From: Litoditis marina | Lineage: Eukaryota > Nematoda > Chromadorea > Rhabditida > Rhabditidae | Direction: 5' to 3' | DNA length: 64,000 nucleotides | Assembly (NCBI GenBank): GCA_964036275.1 | Contig: CAXIWQ010000241.1 | Location: 1 to 64,000, forward strand | Shown here: piece after piece, positions 38,002-50,975 of the stretch | How positions within the stretch are numbered: position 1 is the first letter of the stretch | Layout: every line of letters starts with the position of its first letter | Position numbers and translations under genes: made by a program | The notes under the pieces: model-generated | The model's database searches: none | Seen by the model: only the letters and a program-made list of their open reading frames with translations | Told to the model about the DNA's origin: nothing

Positions 38002-41000
38002 TGGCGCACAGCCACAAAAGACGACTTAACGCGATTATTGACTCTTTGCCTTGCAGCTACAGAAAAAAGTTCATACGGCTATCAAGTCTGTTGCTCCCAG
38101 ATACAAAAACCTAAGACGACTATATATTCTGTGGCGCACAGCCACAAAAGACGAATTAACGCGTTATTGACTCTTTGCCTTGCAGCTACAGAGAACAGTT
38201 CATACGGCTATCAAGTCTGTTGCTCCCAGCTACAAAAACCTAATACGACTATATATTCTGTGGCGCACAGCCACAAAAGACGAATTAACGCGGTTATTGA
38301 CTCTTTGCCTCGCAGTTACAGATAACATTTCATACGGCTATCAAATCTGTTGCTCCCAGCTACAAAAACCTGATACGACAATCTATTCTGTGGCGCACAG
38401 CCACAAAGACGAATTAACGCGGTTATTGACATTTTGACTTGCAGCTACAGAGAAAAATTTATACGGCTATCAAGTCTGTTGCTCCCAGCTACAAAAACCT
38501 AATACGACTCCATATTCTGTGGCGCACAGCCACAAAAGACAAATTAACGCGGTTATTGACTCTTTGCCGTAAAGCTACAAAATAAAAGTTTATACGGCTA
38601 TCAAGTATGTTGCTCCCAGCTACAAAGACCTAACACGACTATATATTTAGTGGCGCACAGCCACAAAAGACGACTTAACGCTGTTATTGACTCTTTGCCT
38701 TGCAGCTACAGAAAAAAGTTCATACGGCTATCAAGTCTGTTGCTCCCAGATACAAAAACCTAAGACGACTATATATTCTGTGGCGCACAGCCACAAAAGA
38801 CGAATTAACGCGTTATTGACTCTTTGCCTTGCAGCTACAGAGAACAGTTCATACGGCTATCAAGTCTGTTGCTCCCAGCTACAAAAACCTAATACGACTA
38901 TATATTCTGTGGCGCACAGCCACAAAAGACGAATTAACGCGGTTATTGACTCTTTGCCTCGCAGTTACAGATAACATTTCATACGGCTATCAAATCTGTT
39001 GCTCCCAGCTACAAAAACCTGATACGACAATCTATTCTGTGGCGCACAGCCACAAAGACGAATTAACGCGGTTATTGACATTTTGACTTGCAGCTACAAA
39101 AAAAATCATACGGCTATCAAGTCTGTTGCTTCCAACTACAGAAACATAATACGACAATCTATTCTGTGGCGCACAGCCACAAAACACGAAATATCGCGGT
39201 TATCGACTTGTTGGCTTGCAGCTACAGAGAAAAGTTCATACGGCTATCAAGTCTGTTGCTCCCAGCTACAAAAACCTGATACGACAATCTATTCTGTGGC
39301 GCACAGCCACAAAAGACAAATTAACGCGGTTATTACCTCTTTGCCTTGCAGCTACAGAAAAAAGTTCATACGGCTATCAAGTCTGTTGCTCCCAGCTACA
39401 AAAACCTAATACGACTATATATTCTGTGGCGCACAGCCACAAAAGACGAATTAACGCGGTTATTGACTCTTTGCCTCGCAGTTACAGATAACATTTCATA
39501 CGGCTATCAAATCTGTTGCTCCCAGCTACAAAAACCTGATACGACAATCTATTCTGTGGCGCACAGCCACAAAGACGAATTAACGCGGTTATTGACATTT
39601 TGACTTGCAGCTACAGAGAAAAATTTATACGGCTATCAAGTCTGTTGCTCCCAGCTACAAAAACCTAATACGACTCCATATTCTGTGGCGCACAGCCACA
39701 AAAGACAAATTAACGCGGTTATTGACTCTTTGCCGTAAAGCTACAAAATAAAAGTTTATACGGCTATCAAGTATGTTGCTCCCAGCTACAAAGACCTAAC
39801 ACGACTATATATTTAGTGGCGCACAGCCACAAAAGACGACTTAACGCGGTTATTGACTCTTTGCCTTGCAGCTACAGAAAAAGTTCATACGGCTATCAAG
39901 TCTGTTGCTCCCAGATACAAAAACCTAAGACGACTATATATTCTGTGGCGCACAGCCACAAAAGACGAATTAACGCGTTATTGACTCTTTGCCTTGCAGC
40001 TACAGAGAACAGTTCATACGGCTATCAAGTCTGTTGCTCCCAGCTACAAAAACCTAATCCGACTATATATTCTGTGGCGCACAGCCACAAAAGACGAATT
40101 AACGCGGTTATTGACTCTTTGCGTCGCAGTTACAGAGAACAGTTCATACGGCTATCAAGTCTGTTGCTCCCAGCTACAAAAACCTAATCCGACAATCTAT
40201 TCTGTGGCGCACAGCCACAAAGACGAATTAACGCGGTTATTGACATTTTGACTTGCAGCTACAAAAAAAATCATACGGCTATCAAGTCTGTTGCTTCCAA
40301 CTACAGAAACATAATACGACAATCTATTCTGTGGCGCACAGCCACAAAACACGAAATATCGCGGTTATCGACTTGTTGGCTTGCAGCTACAGAGAAAAGT
40401 TCATACGGCTATCAAGTCTGTTGCTCCCAGCTACAAAAACCTGATACGACAATCTATTCTGTGGCGCACAGCCACAAAAGACAAATTAACGCGGTTATTA
40501 CCTCTTTGCCTTGCAGCTACAGAAAAAAGTTCATACGGCTATCAAATCTGTTGCTCCCAGCTACAAAAACCTAATACGACAATCTATTCTGTGGCGCACA
40601 GCCACAAAATACAAATTATCGCGGTTATCGACTTGTTGGCTTGCAGCTACCGAGAAAAGTTCATACGGCTATCAAGTCTGTTGCTCCCAGCTACAAAAAC
40701 CTGATACGACAATCTATTCTGTGGCGCACAGCCACAAAAGACAAATTAACGCGGTTATTACCTCTTTGCCTTGCAGCTACAGAAAAAAGTTCATACGGCT
40801 ATCAAATCTGTTGCTCCCAGCTACAAAAACCTAATACGACAATCTATTCTGTGGCGCACAGCCACAAAGACGAATTAACGCGGTTATTGACATTTTGACT
40901 TGCAGCCACAAAAACAAATCATACGGCTATCAAGTCTGTTGCTTCCAACTGCAAAAACATAATACGACTTTATATTCTGTGGCGCACAGCCACAAAATAC

Positions 41001-44000
41001 AAATTAACGCGGTTATTGACTCTTTGCCTTGCAGTTACAGAGAACATTTCATACGGCTATCAAATATGTTGCTCCCAGCTACAAAAACCTAATACGACTT
41101 TATATTCTGTGGCGCACAGCCACAAAAGACAAATTAACGCGGTTATTACCTCTTTGCCTTGCAGCTACAGAAAAAAAGTTTATACGGCTATCAAGTCTGT
41201 TGCTCCCAGCTACAAAAACCTAATACGACTTTATATTCTGTGGCGCACAGCCACAAAAGACAAATTAACGCGGTTATTGACTCTTTGCCGTGCAGCTACA
41301 GAAAAAAGTTTATATGGCTATCAAGTATGTTGTTCCCAGCTAGAAAAACCCAATACAACTATCTATTCTGTGGCACACAGCCACAAAATACGATATAACG
41401 CGGTTATCGACTCTTTGCCTTGCAGCTACAGAAAAAAGTTTATACGGCTATCAAGTCTGTTGCTCATGGCTACAAAAACCTAATACGACTTTATATCCTG
41501 TGGCGCACAGCCACAAAAGACAAATTAACGCGGTTATTACCTCTTTGCCTTGCAGCTACAGAAAAAAGTTCATACGGCTATCAAGTCTGTTGCTCCCAGC
41601 TACAAAAACCTGATACGACAATCTATTCTGTGGCGCACAGCCACAAAGACGAATTAACGCGGTTATTGACATTTTGACTTGCAGCTACAAAAAACAAATC
41701 ATACGGCTATCAAGTCTGTTGCTTCCAACTACAAAAACATAATACGACTTTATATTCTGTGGCGCACAGCCACAAAATACAAATTAACGCGGTTATTGAC
41801 TCTTTGCCTTGCAGTTACAGAGAACATTTCATACGGCTATCAAATCTGTTGCTCCCAGCTACAAAAACTAATACGACTTTATATTCTGTGGCGCACAGCC
41901 ACGAAAGACAAATTAACGCGGTTATTACCTCTTTGCCTTGCAGCTACAGAAAAAAAGTTTATACGGCTATCAAGTCTGTTGCTCCCAGCTACAAAAACCT
42001 AATACGACTTTATATTCTGTGGCGCACAGCCACAAAAGACAAATTAACGCGGTTATTGACTCTTTGCCGTGCAGCTACAGAAAAAAGTTTATATGGCTAT
42101 CAAGGATGTTGCTCCCAGCTAGAAAAACCCAATACAACTATCTATTCTGTGGCACACAGCCACAAAATACGATACAACGCGGTTATCGACTCTTTGCCTT
42201 GCAGCTACAGAAAAAAGTTATACGGCTATCAAGTCTGTTGCTCATGGCTACAAAAACCTAATACGACTTTATATCCTGTGGAGCACAGCCACAAAAGACA
42301 AATTAACGCGGTTATTACCTCTTTGCCTTGCAGCTACAGAAAAAGTTCATACGGCTATCAAGTCTGTTGCTCCCAGCTACAAAAACCTGATACGACAATC
42401 TATTCTGTGGCGCACAGCCACAAAAGACAAATTAACGCGGTTATTGACTCTTTGCCGTGCAGCTACAGAAAAAAGTTTATATGGCTATCAAGTATGTTGC
42501 TCCCAGCTAGAAAAACCCAATACAACTATCTATTCTGTGGCACACAGCCACAAAATACGATATAACGCGGTTATCGACTCTTTGCCTTGCAGCTACAGAA
42601 AAAAGTTCATACGGCTATCAAGTCTGTTGCTCCCAGCTACAAAAACCTAATACGACTTTATATTCTGTGGCGCACAGCCACAAAAGACAAATTAACGCGG
42701 TTATTACCTCTTTGCCTTGCAGCTACAGAAAAAAAGTTTATACGGCTATCAAGTCTGTTGCTCCCAGCTACAAAAACCTAATACGACTTTATATTCTGTG
42801 GCGCACAGCCACAAAAGACAAATAACGCGGTTATTGACTTTTTGCCGTGCAGCTACAGAAAAAAGTTTATATGGCTATCAAGTATGTTGTTCCCAGCTAG
42901 AAAAACCCAATACAACTATCTATTCTGTGGCACACAGCCACAAAATACGATATAACGCGGTTATCGACTCTTTGCCTTGCAGCTACAGAAAAAAGTTTAT
43001 ACGGCTATCAAGTCTGTTGCTCATGGCTACAAAAACCTAATACGACTTTATATCCTGTGGCGCACAGCCACAAAAGACAAATTAACGCGGTTATTACCTC
43101 TTTGCCTTGCAGCTACAGAAAAAAGTTCATACGGCTATCAAGTCTGTTGCTCCCAGCTACAAAAACCTGATACGACAATCTATTCTGTGACGCACAGCCA
43201 CAAAAGACAAATTAACGCGGTTATTACCTCTTTGCCTTGCAGCTACAGAAAAAAGTTCATACGGCTATCAAATCTGTTGCTCCCAGCTACAAAAACCTAA
43301 TACGACAATCTATTCTGTGGCGCACAGCCACAAAATACAAATTATCGCGGTTATCGACTTGTTGGCTTGCAGCTACCGAGAAAAGTTCATACGGCTATCA
43401 AGTCTGTTGCTCCAGCTACAAAAACATAATACAACTATATATTCTGTGGCGCACAGCCACAAAAGACGAATTAACGCGGTTATTGACTCTTTGCCTCGCA
43501 GTTACAGAGAACATTTCATACGGCTATCAAATCTGTTGCTCCCAGCTACAAAAACCTAATACGACAATCTATTCTGTGGCGCACAGCCACAAAGACGAAT
43601 TAACGCGGTTATTGACATTTTGACTTGCAGCCACAAAAACAAATCATACGGCTATCAAGTCTGTTGCTTCCAACTACAAAAACATAATACGACTTTATAT
43701 TCTGTGGCGCACAGCCACAAAATACAAATTAACGCGGTTATTGACTCTTTGCCTTGCAGTTACAGAGAACATTTCATACGGCTATCAAATCTGTTGCTCC
43801 CAGCTACAAAAACCTAATACGACTTTATATTCTGTGGCGCACAGCCACAAAAGACAAATTAACGCGGTTATTGACTCTTTGCCGTGCAGCTACAGAAAAA
43901 GTTTATATGGCTATCAAGTATGTTGTTCCCAGCTAGAAAAACCCAATACAACTATCTATTCTGTGGCACACAGCCACAAAAGACAAATTAACGCGGTTAT

Positions 44001-46301
44001 TGACTCTTTGCCTTGCAGCTACAGAAAAAAGTTTATACGGCTATCAAGTCTGTTGCTCATGGCTACAAAAACCTAATACGACTTTATATCCTGTGGCGCA
44101 CAGCCACAAAAGACAAATTAACGCGGTTATTACCTCTTTGCCTTGCAGCTACAGAAAAAAGTTCATACGGCTATCAAGTCTGTTGCTCCCAGCTACAAAA
44201 ACCTGATACGACAATCTATTCTGTGACGCACAGCCACAAAAGACAAATTAACGCGGTTATTACCTCTTTGCCTTGCAGCTACAGAAAAAAGTTCATACGG
44301 CTATCAAATCTGTTGCTCCCAGCTACAAAAACCTAATACGACAATCTATTCTGTGGCGCACAGCCACAAAATACAAATTATCGCGGTTATCGACTTGTTG
44401 GCTTGCAGCTACCGAGAAAAGTTCATACGGCTATCAAGTCTGTTGCTCCCAGCTACAAAAACATAATACAACTATATATTCTGTGGCGCACAGCCACAAA
44501 AGACGAATTAACGCGGTTATTGACTCTTTGCCTCGCAGTTACAGAGAACATTTCATACGGCTATCAAATCTGTTGCTCCCAGCTACAAAAACCTAATACG
44601 ACAATCTATTCTGTGGCGCACAGCCACAAAGACGAATTAACGCGGTTATTGACATTTTGACTTGCAGCCACAAAAACAAATCATACGGCTATCAAGTCTG
44701 TTGCTTCCAACTACAAAAACATAATACGACTTTATATTCTGTGGCGCACAGCCACAAAATACAAATTAACGCGGTTATTGACTCTTTGCCTTGCAGTTAC
44801 TGAGAACATTTCATACGGCTATCAAATCTGTTGCTCCCAGCTACAAAAACCTAATACGACTTTATATTCTGTGGCGCACAGCCACAAAAGACAAATTAAC
44901 GCGGTTATTGACTCTTTGCCGTGCAGCTACAGAAAAAGTTTATATGGCTATCAAGTATGTTGTTCCCAGCTAGAAAAACCCAATACAACTATCTATTCTG
45001 TGGCACACAGCCACAAAAGACAAATTAACGCGGTTATTGACTCTTTGCCTTGCAGCTACAGAAAAAAAGTTTATACGGCTATCAAGTCTGTTGCTCCCAG
45101 CTACAAAAAACCTAATACGACTTTATATTCTGTGGCGCACAGCCACAAAAGACAAATTAACGCGGTTATTGACTCTTTGCCGTGCAGCTACAGAAAAAAG
45201 TTTATATGGCTATCAAGTATGTTGTTCCCAGCTAGAAAAACCCAATACAACTATCTATTCTGTGGCGCACAGCCACAAAAGACAAATTAACGCGGTTATT
45301 ACCTCTTTGCCTTGCAGCTACAGAAAAAAAGTTTATACGGCTATCAAGTCTGTTGCTCCCAGCTACAAAAAACCTAATACGACTTTATATTCTGTGGCGC
45401 ACAGCCACAAAAGACAAATTAACGCGGTTATTGACTCTTTGCCGTGCAGCTACAGAAAAAAGTTTATATGGCTATCAAGTATGTTGTTCCCAGCTAGAAA
45501 AACCCAATACAACTATCTATTCTGTGGCACACAGCCACAAAAGACAAATTAACGCGGTTATTGACTCTTTGCCTTGCAGCTACAGAAAAAAGTTTATACG
45601 GCTATCAAGTCTGTTGCTCCCAGCTACAAAAACCTAATACGATTATCTATTCTGTGGCGCACAGCCACGAAATACGAATTAACGCGGTTATCGACTCTTC
45701 GGCTTGCAGTTACAGAAAAAAAAAACTCATACGGCAATCAAGTCTGTTGCTCCCAACTACAAAAACCTAATACAACTATCTTTTCTGTGGCACACAGCCA
45801 CAAAATACGAATTAACGCGGTTATTGACTCTTTGCCTTGCAGCTACAGAAAAAAGTTTATACGGCTATCAAGTATGTTGCTCCCAGCTAGAAAAACCTAA
45901 TACGACTTTATGTTCTGTGGCGCACAGCCACAAAAGACAAATTAACGCGGTTATTGACTCTTTGCCTTGCAGCTACAAAAAAAAGTTCATACGGCTATCA
46001 AGTATGTTGCTCCCAGCTCGAAAAACCCAATACAACTATCTTTTCTGTGGCACACAGCCACAAATTACGAATTAACGCGGTTATCGACTCTTTGCCTTGC
46101 AGCTACAGAAAAAAGTTTATACGGCTATCAAGTCTGTTGCTCCTGGCTACAAAAACCTAATACGACTTTATGTTCTGTGGCGCACAGCCACAAAAGACAA
46201 ATTAACGCGGTTATTGACTCTTTGCCTTGCAGCTACAAAAAAAAGTTCATACGGCTATCAAGTACGTTGCTCCCAGCTAGAAAAACCCAATACAACTATC
46301 T
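38002..46301 (+). repeat. Family D long block, copy 2
   Basis: About 8.3 kb that duplicates 9,920-17,053. Relative to copy 1 it has an extra 129-bp unit near 38,700-38,830 (making a 649-bp tandem, 38,038-38,687 spacing), a swapped tract at 40,703-40,789, and an extra 1,036-bp unit (42,960-43,995 repeated at 43,996-45,060). The AGGATGTTGC variant at 42,103 replaces a deleted pair in copy 1. Single-base losses such as CTCCAGCTAC near 43,413 are private. The last part (from about 45,560) passes into family B monomers and stays aligned with copy 1 until 46,301, where TATCT is followed by TTTC here and by ATTC in copy 1. Confidence 0.84.
40703..40789 (+). repeat. Second length-neutral replacement tract
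   Basis: In the otherwise constant 28,210-offset alignment, this tract differs from 12,493-12,579. It carries CCTGATACGACAATC, GACAAATTAACG, TTATTACCTC and CAGCTACAGAAAAAAG instead of TATATA, GACGAATT, TTGACTC and CGCAGTTACAGAGAACA. The replacement equals the monomer exactly 260 bp upstream (40,443-40,529). The array length is unchanged and the flanks stay aligned. Confidence 0.68.
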
Positions 46302-47849
46302 TTTCTGTGGCACACAGCCACAAAAGACGAATTAACGCGGTTATTGACTCTTTGCCTTGCAGCTACAGAAAAAAGTTTATACGGCTATCAAGTCTGTTGC
46401 TCCCAGCTACAAAAACCTAATACGACTTACTATTCTGTGGCGCACAGCCACAAAAGACAAATTAACGTGGTTATTGACTTTTTACCGTGCAGCTACAGAA
46501 AAAAGTTCATACGGCTATCAAGTCTGTTGCTCCCAGATACAAAAACCTAATACGACTATCTATTATGTGGCGCACAGCCACAAAATACGAATTAACGCGG
46601 TTATCGTCTCTTTGGCTTGCAGTTACAGAGAAAGGTTCATACGGCTATCAAATCTGTTGCTCCCAGCTACAAAAACCTAATACGACAATCTATTCTGTGG
46701 CGCACAGCCATAAAATACAAAATAACGCGGTTATTGACTCTTTGGCTTGCAGTTACAGAGAAAAGTTTATACGGCTATCAAGTCTGTTGCTCCCAGCTAC
46801 AAAAACCTAATACGACTCCATATTCTGTGGCGCACAGCCACAAAAGACAAATTAACGCGGTTATTGACTCTTTGCCGTAAAGCTACAGAAAAAAGTTTAT
46901 ACGGCTATCAAGTATGTTGCTCCCAGCTACAAAGACCTAACACGACTATATATTTTGTGGCGCACAGCCACAAAAGACGACTTAACGCGGTTATTGACTC
47001 TTTGCATTGCAGCTACAGAAAAAAGTTCATACGGCTATCAAGTCTGTTGCTCCCAGATACAAAAACCTAAGACGACTATATATTCTGTGGCACACAGCCA
47101 CAAAATACGAATTAACGCGTTATTGACTCTTTGCCTTGCAGCTACAGAGAACAGTTCATACGGCTATCAAATCTGTTGCTCCCAGCTACAAAAACCTAAT
47201 ACGACAATCTATTTTGTGGCGCACATCCACCAAATACGAATTAACGCGGTTATTGACTCTTTGCCTTGCACCTACAAAAAAAAATCATACGGCTATCAAG
47301 TCTGTTGCTCCCAACTACAAAAACCTAATACGACTTTATATTCTGTGGCGCACAACCACAAAAGACAAATTAACGCGGTTATTGACTCTTTGCCTTGCAG
47401 CTACAGAAAAAAGTTTATACGGCTATCAAGTCTGTTGCTCCCAGCTACAAAAACCTAATACGATTATCTATTCTGTGACGCACAGCCACGAAATACGAAT
47501 CAACGCGGTTATCGACTCTTCGGCTTGCAGTTACAGAAAAAAAACTCATACGGCAATCAAGTCTGCTGCTCCCAACTACAAAAACCTAATACGACTTTAT
47601 ATTCTGTGGCGCACAGCCACCAAAGACAGATTAACGCGGTTATTGACTCTTTGCCTTGCAGCTACAGAAAAAAGTTTATACGGCTATCAAGTATGTTGCT
47701 CCCAGCTAGAAAAACCCAATACAACTATCTATTCTGTGGCGCACAGCCATAAAATACGAAATAACGCGGTTATTGACTCTTTGGCTTGCAGTTACAGAGA
47801 AAAGTTTATACGGCTATCAAGTCTGTTGCTCCCAGCTACAAAAACCTAA
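46302..47849 (+). repeat. B-to-G segment copied at offset 12,598
   Basis: Matches 33,704-35,251 almost base for base, including CTTTTTACCG, GTCTCTTTGGC, CCATAAAATAC, CTCCATATTC, ATTGCAGC and CTGTGACGCAC. Private changes are AACGTGGTTATTG (46,466) and a TGGCACAC at 47,089 where the other copies read TGGCGCAC. It carries one ACGCGT unit at 47,115. The module order is conserved although its flanks differ from those of the 33.7 kb copy. Confidence 0.82.
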
Positions 47850-50800
47850 TACGACTCCATATTCTTTGGCGCACAGCCACAAAAGACAAATTAACGCGGT
47901 TATTGACTCTTTGCCGTAAAGCTAAAGAAAAAAAAGTTTATACGGCTATCAAGTATGTTGCTCCCAGCTACAAAGACCTAACACGACTATATATTTTGTG
48001 GCGCACAGCCACAAAAGACGACTTAACGCGGTTATTGACTCTTTGCCTTGCAGCTACAGAAAAAAGTTCATACGGCTATCAAGTCTGTTGCTCCCAGATA
48101 CAAAAACCTAAGACGACTATATATTCTGTGGCGCACAGCCACAAAAGACGAATTAACGCGTTATTGACTCTTTGCCTTGCAGCTACAGAGAACAGTTCAT
48201 ACGGCTATCAAATCTGTTGCTCCCAGCTACAAAAACCTGATACGACAATCTATTTTGTGGCGCACATCCACCAAATACGAATTAACGCGGTTATTGACTC
48301 TTTGCCTTGCACCTACAAAAAAAAATCATACGGCTATCAAGTCTGTTGCTCCCAACTACAAAAACCTAATACGACTTTATATTCTGTGGCGCACAACCAC
48401 AAAAGACAAATTAACGCGGTTATTGACTCTTTTCCTTGCAGCTACAGAAAAAAGTTTATACGGCTATCAAGTCTGTTGCTCCCAGCTACAAAAACCTAAT
48501 ACGATTATCTATTCTGTGGCGCACAGCCACGAAATACGAATCAACGCGGTTATCGACTCTTCGGCTTGCAGTTACAGAAAAAAAAACTCATACGGCAATC
48601 AAGTCTGTTGCTCCCAACTACAAAAACCTAATACGACTTTATATTCTGTGGCGCACAGCCACAAAAGACAGATTAACGCGGTTATTGACTCTTTGCCTTG
48701 CAGCTACAGAAAAAAGTTTATACGGCTATCAAGTATGTTGCTCCCAGCTAGAAAAACCCAATACAACTATCTTTTCTGTGGCACACAGCCACAAAATACG
48801 AACTAACGCGGTTATTGACTATTTGCCTTGCAGCTACAAAAAAAAGTTTATACGGCTATCAAGTCTGTTGCTCCCAGCTACAAAAACCTAATACGACTTA
48901 CTATTCTGTGGCGCACAGCCACAAAAGACAAATTAACGCGGTTATTGACTCTTTACCGTGCAGCTACAGAAAACAGTTTATACGGCTATCGAGTATGTTG
49001 CTCCCAGCTACAAAAACCTGATACGACAATCTATTCTGTGGCGCACAGCCACAAAATACGAATTAACGCGGTTGTCGACTCTTTGCCTTGCAACTACAGA
49101 GAACAGTTCATACGGCTATCAAGTCTGTTGCTCCCAGATACAAAAACCTAATACGACTATCTATTATGTGGCGCACAGCCACAGAATACGAATTAACGCG
49201 GTTATCGACTCTTTGGCTTGCAGTTACAGAGAAAAGTTCATACGGCTATCAAATCTGTTGCTCCCAGCTACAAAAACCTAATACGACAATCTATTCTGTG
49301 GCGCACAGCCATAACATACGAAATAACGCGGTTATTGACTCTTTGGCTTGCAGTTACAGGGAAAAATTTATACGGCTATCAAGTCTGTTGCTCCCAGCTA
49401 CAAAAACCTAATACGACTCCATATTCTTTGGCGCACAGCCACAAAATACAAATTAACGCGGTTATTGACTCTTTGCCGTAAAGCTAAAGAAAAAAAGTTT
49501 ATACGGCTATCAAGTATGTTGCTCCCAGCTACAAAGACCTAACACGACTATATATTTTGTGGCGCACAGCCACAAAAGACGACTTAACGCGGTTATTGAC
49601 TCTTTGCCTTGCAGCTACAGAAAAAAGTTCATACGGCTATCAAGTCTGTTGCTCCCAGATACAAAAACCTAAGACGACTATATATTCTGTGGCGCACAGC
49701 CACAAAAGACGAATTAACGCGTTATTGACTCTTTGCCTTGCAGCTACAGAGAACAGTTCATACGGCTATCAAATCTGTTGCTCCCAGCTACAAAAACCTG
49801 ATACGACAATCTATTTTGTGGCGCACATCCACCAAATACGAATTAACGCGGTTATTGACTCTTTGCCTTGCACCTACAAAAAAAAATCATACGGCTATCA
49901 AGTCTGTTGCTCCCAACTACAAAAACCTAATACGACTTTATATTCTGTGGCGCACAACCACAAAAGACAAATTAACGCGGTTATTGACTCTTTTCCTTGC
50001 AGCTACAGAAAAAAGTTTATACGGCTATCAAGTCTGTTGCTCCCAGCTACAAAAACCTAATACGATTATCTATTCTGTGGCGCACAGCCACGAAATACGA
50101 ATCAACGCGGTTATCGACTCTTCGGCTTGCAGTTACAGAAAAAAAAAACTCATACGGCAATCAAGTCTGTTGCTCCCAACTACAAAAACCTAATACGACT
50201 TTATATTCTGTGGCGCACAGCCACAAAAGACAGATTAACGCGGTTATTGACTCTTTGCCTTGCAGCTACAGAAAAAAGTTTATACGGCTATCAAGTATGT
50301 TGCTCCCAGCTAGAAAAACCCAATACAACTATCTTTTCTGTGGCACACAGCCACAAAATACGAACTAACGCGGTTATTGACTATTTGCCTTGCAGCTACA
50401 AAAAAAAGTTTATACGGCTATCAAGTCTGTTGCTCCCAGCTACAAAAACCTAATACGACTTACTATTCTGTGGCGCACAGCCACAAAAGACAAATTAACG
50501 CGGTTATTGACTCTTTACCGTGCAGCTACAGAAAACAGTTTATACGGCTATCGAGTATGTTGCTCCCAGCTACAAAAACCTGATACGACAATCTATTCTG
50601 TGGCGCACAGCCACAAAATACGAATTAACGCGGTTGTCGACTCTTTGCCTTGCAACTACAGAGAACAGTTCATACGGCTATCAAGTCTGTTGCTCCCAGA
50701 TACAAAAACCTAATACGACTATCTATTATGTGGCGCACAGCCACAGAATACGAATTAACGCGGTTATCGACTCTTTGGCTTGCAGTTACAGAGAAAAGTT

Positions 50801-50975
50801 CATACGGCTATCAAATCTGTTGCTCCCAGCTACAAAAACCTAATACGACAATCTATTCTGTGGCGCACAGCCATAACATACGAAATAACGCGGTTATTGA
50901 CTCTTTGGCTTGCAGTTACAGAGAAAAATTTATACGGCTATCAAGTCTGTTGCTCCCAGCTACAAAAACCTAATA
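47850..50975 (+). repeat. 1,562-bp tandem higher-order repeat (12 monomers)
   Basis: Unit 1 (about 47,850-49,411) and unit 2 (about 49,412-50,975) match at offset 1,561-1,562. Shared markers are CGTAAAGCTAAAG (47,916 and 49,477), CCTTTTCCTTGC-type monomers, GACTATTTGCC, GCGGTTGTCGAC, CCACAGAATACG (49,180 and 50,742) and CCATAACATACG. Each unit has one ACGCGT (48,156 and 49,717). The unit fuses a G series with the transition monomers of 37,177-37,920. Small differences are TTACAGGGAAAAA (49,355) and CACAAAATACAAATT (49,440). Confidence 0.84.

Noticed and set aside
9920..46301. The 28-kb-spaced duplication as an assembly duplication
   Set aside because: The two copies differ by whole-monomer indels, a swapped tract and private substitutions, which an assembly copy error would not generate. 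Not fully excluded without reads.
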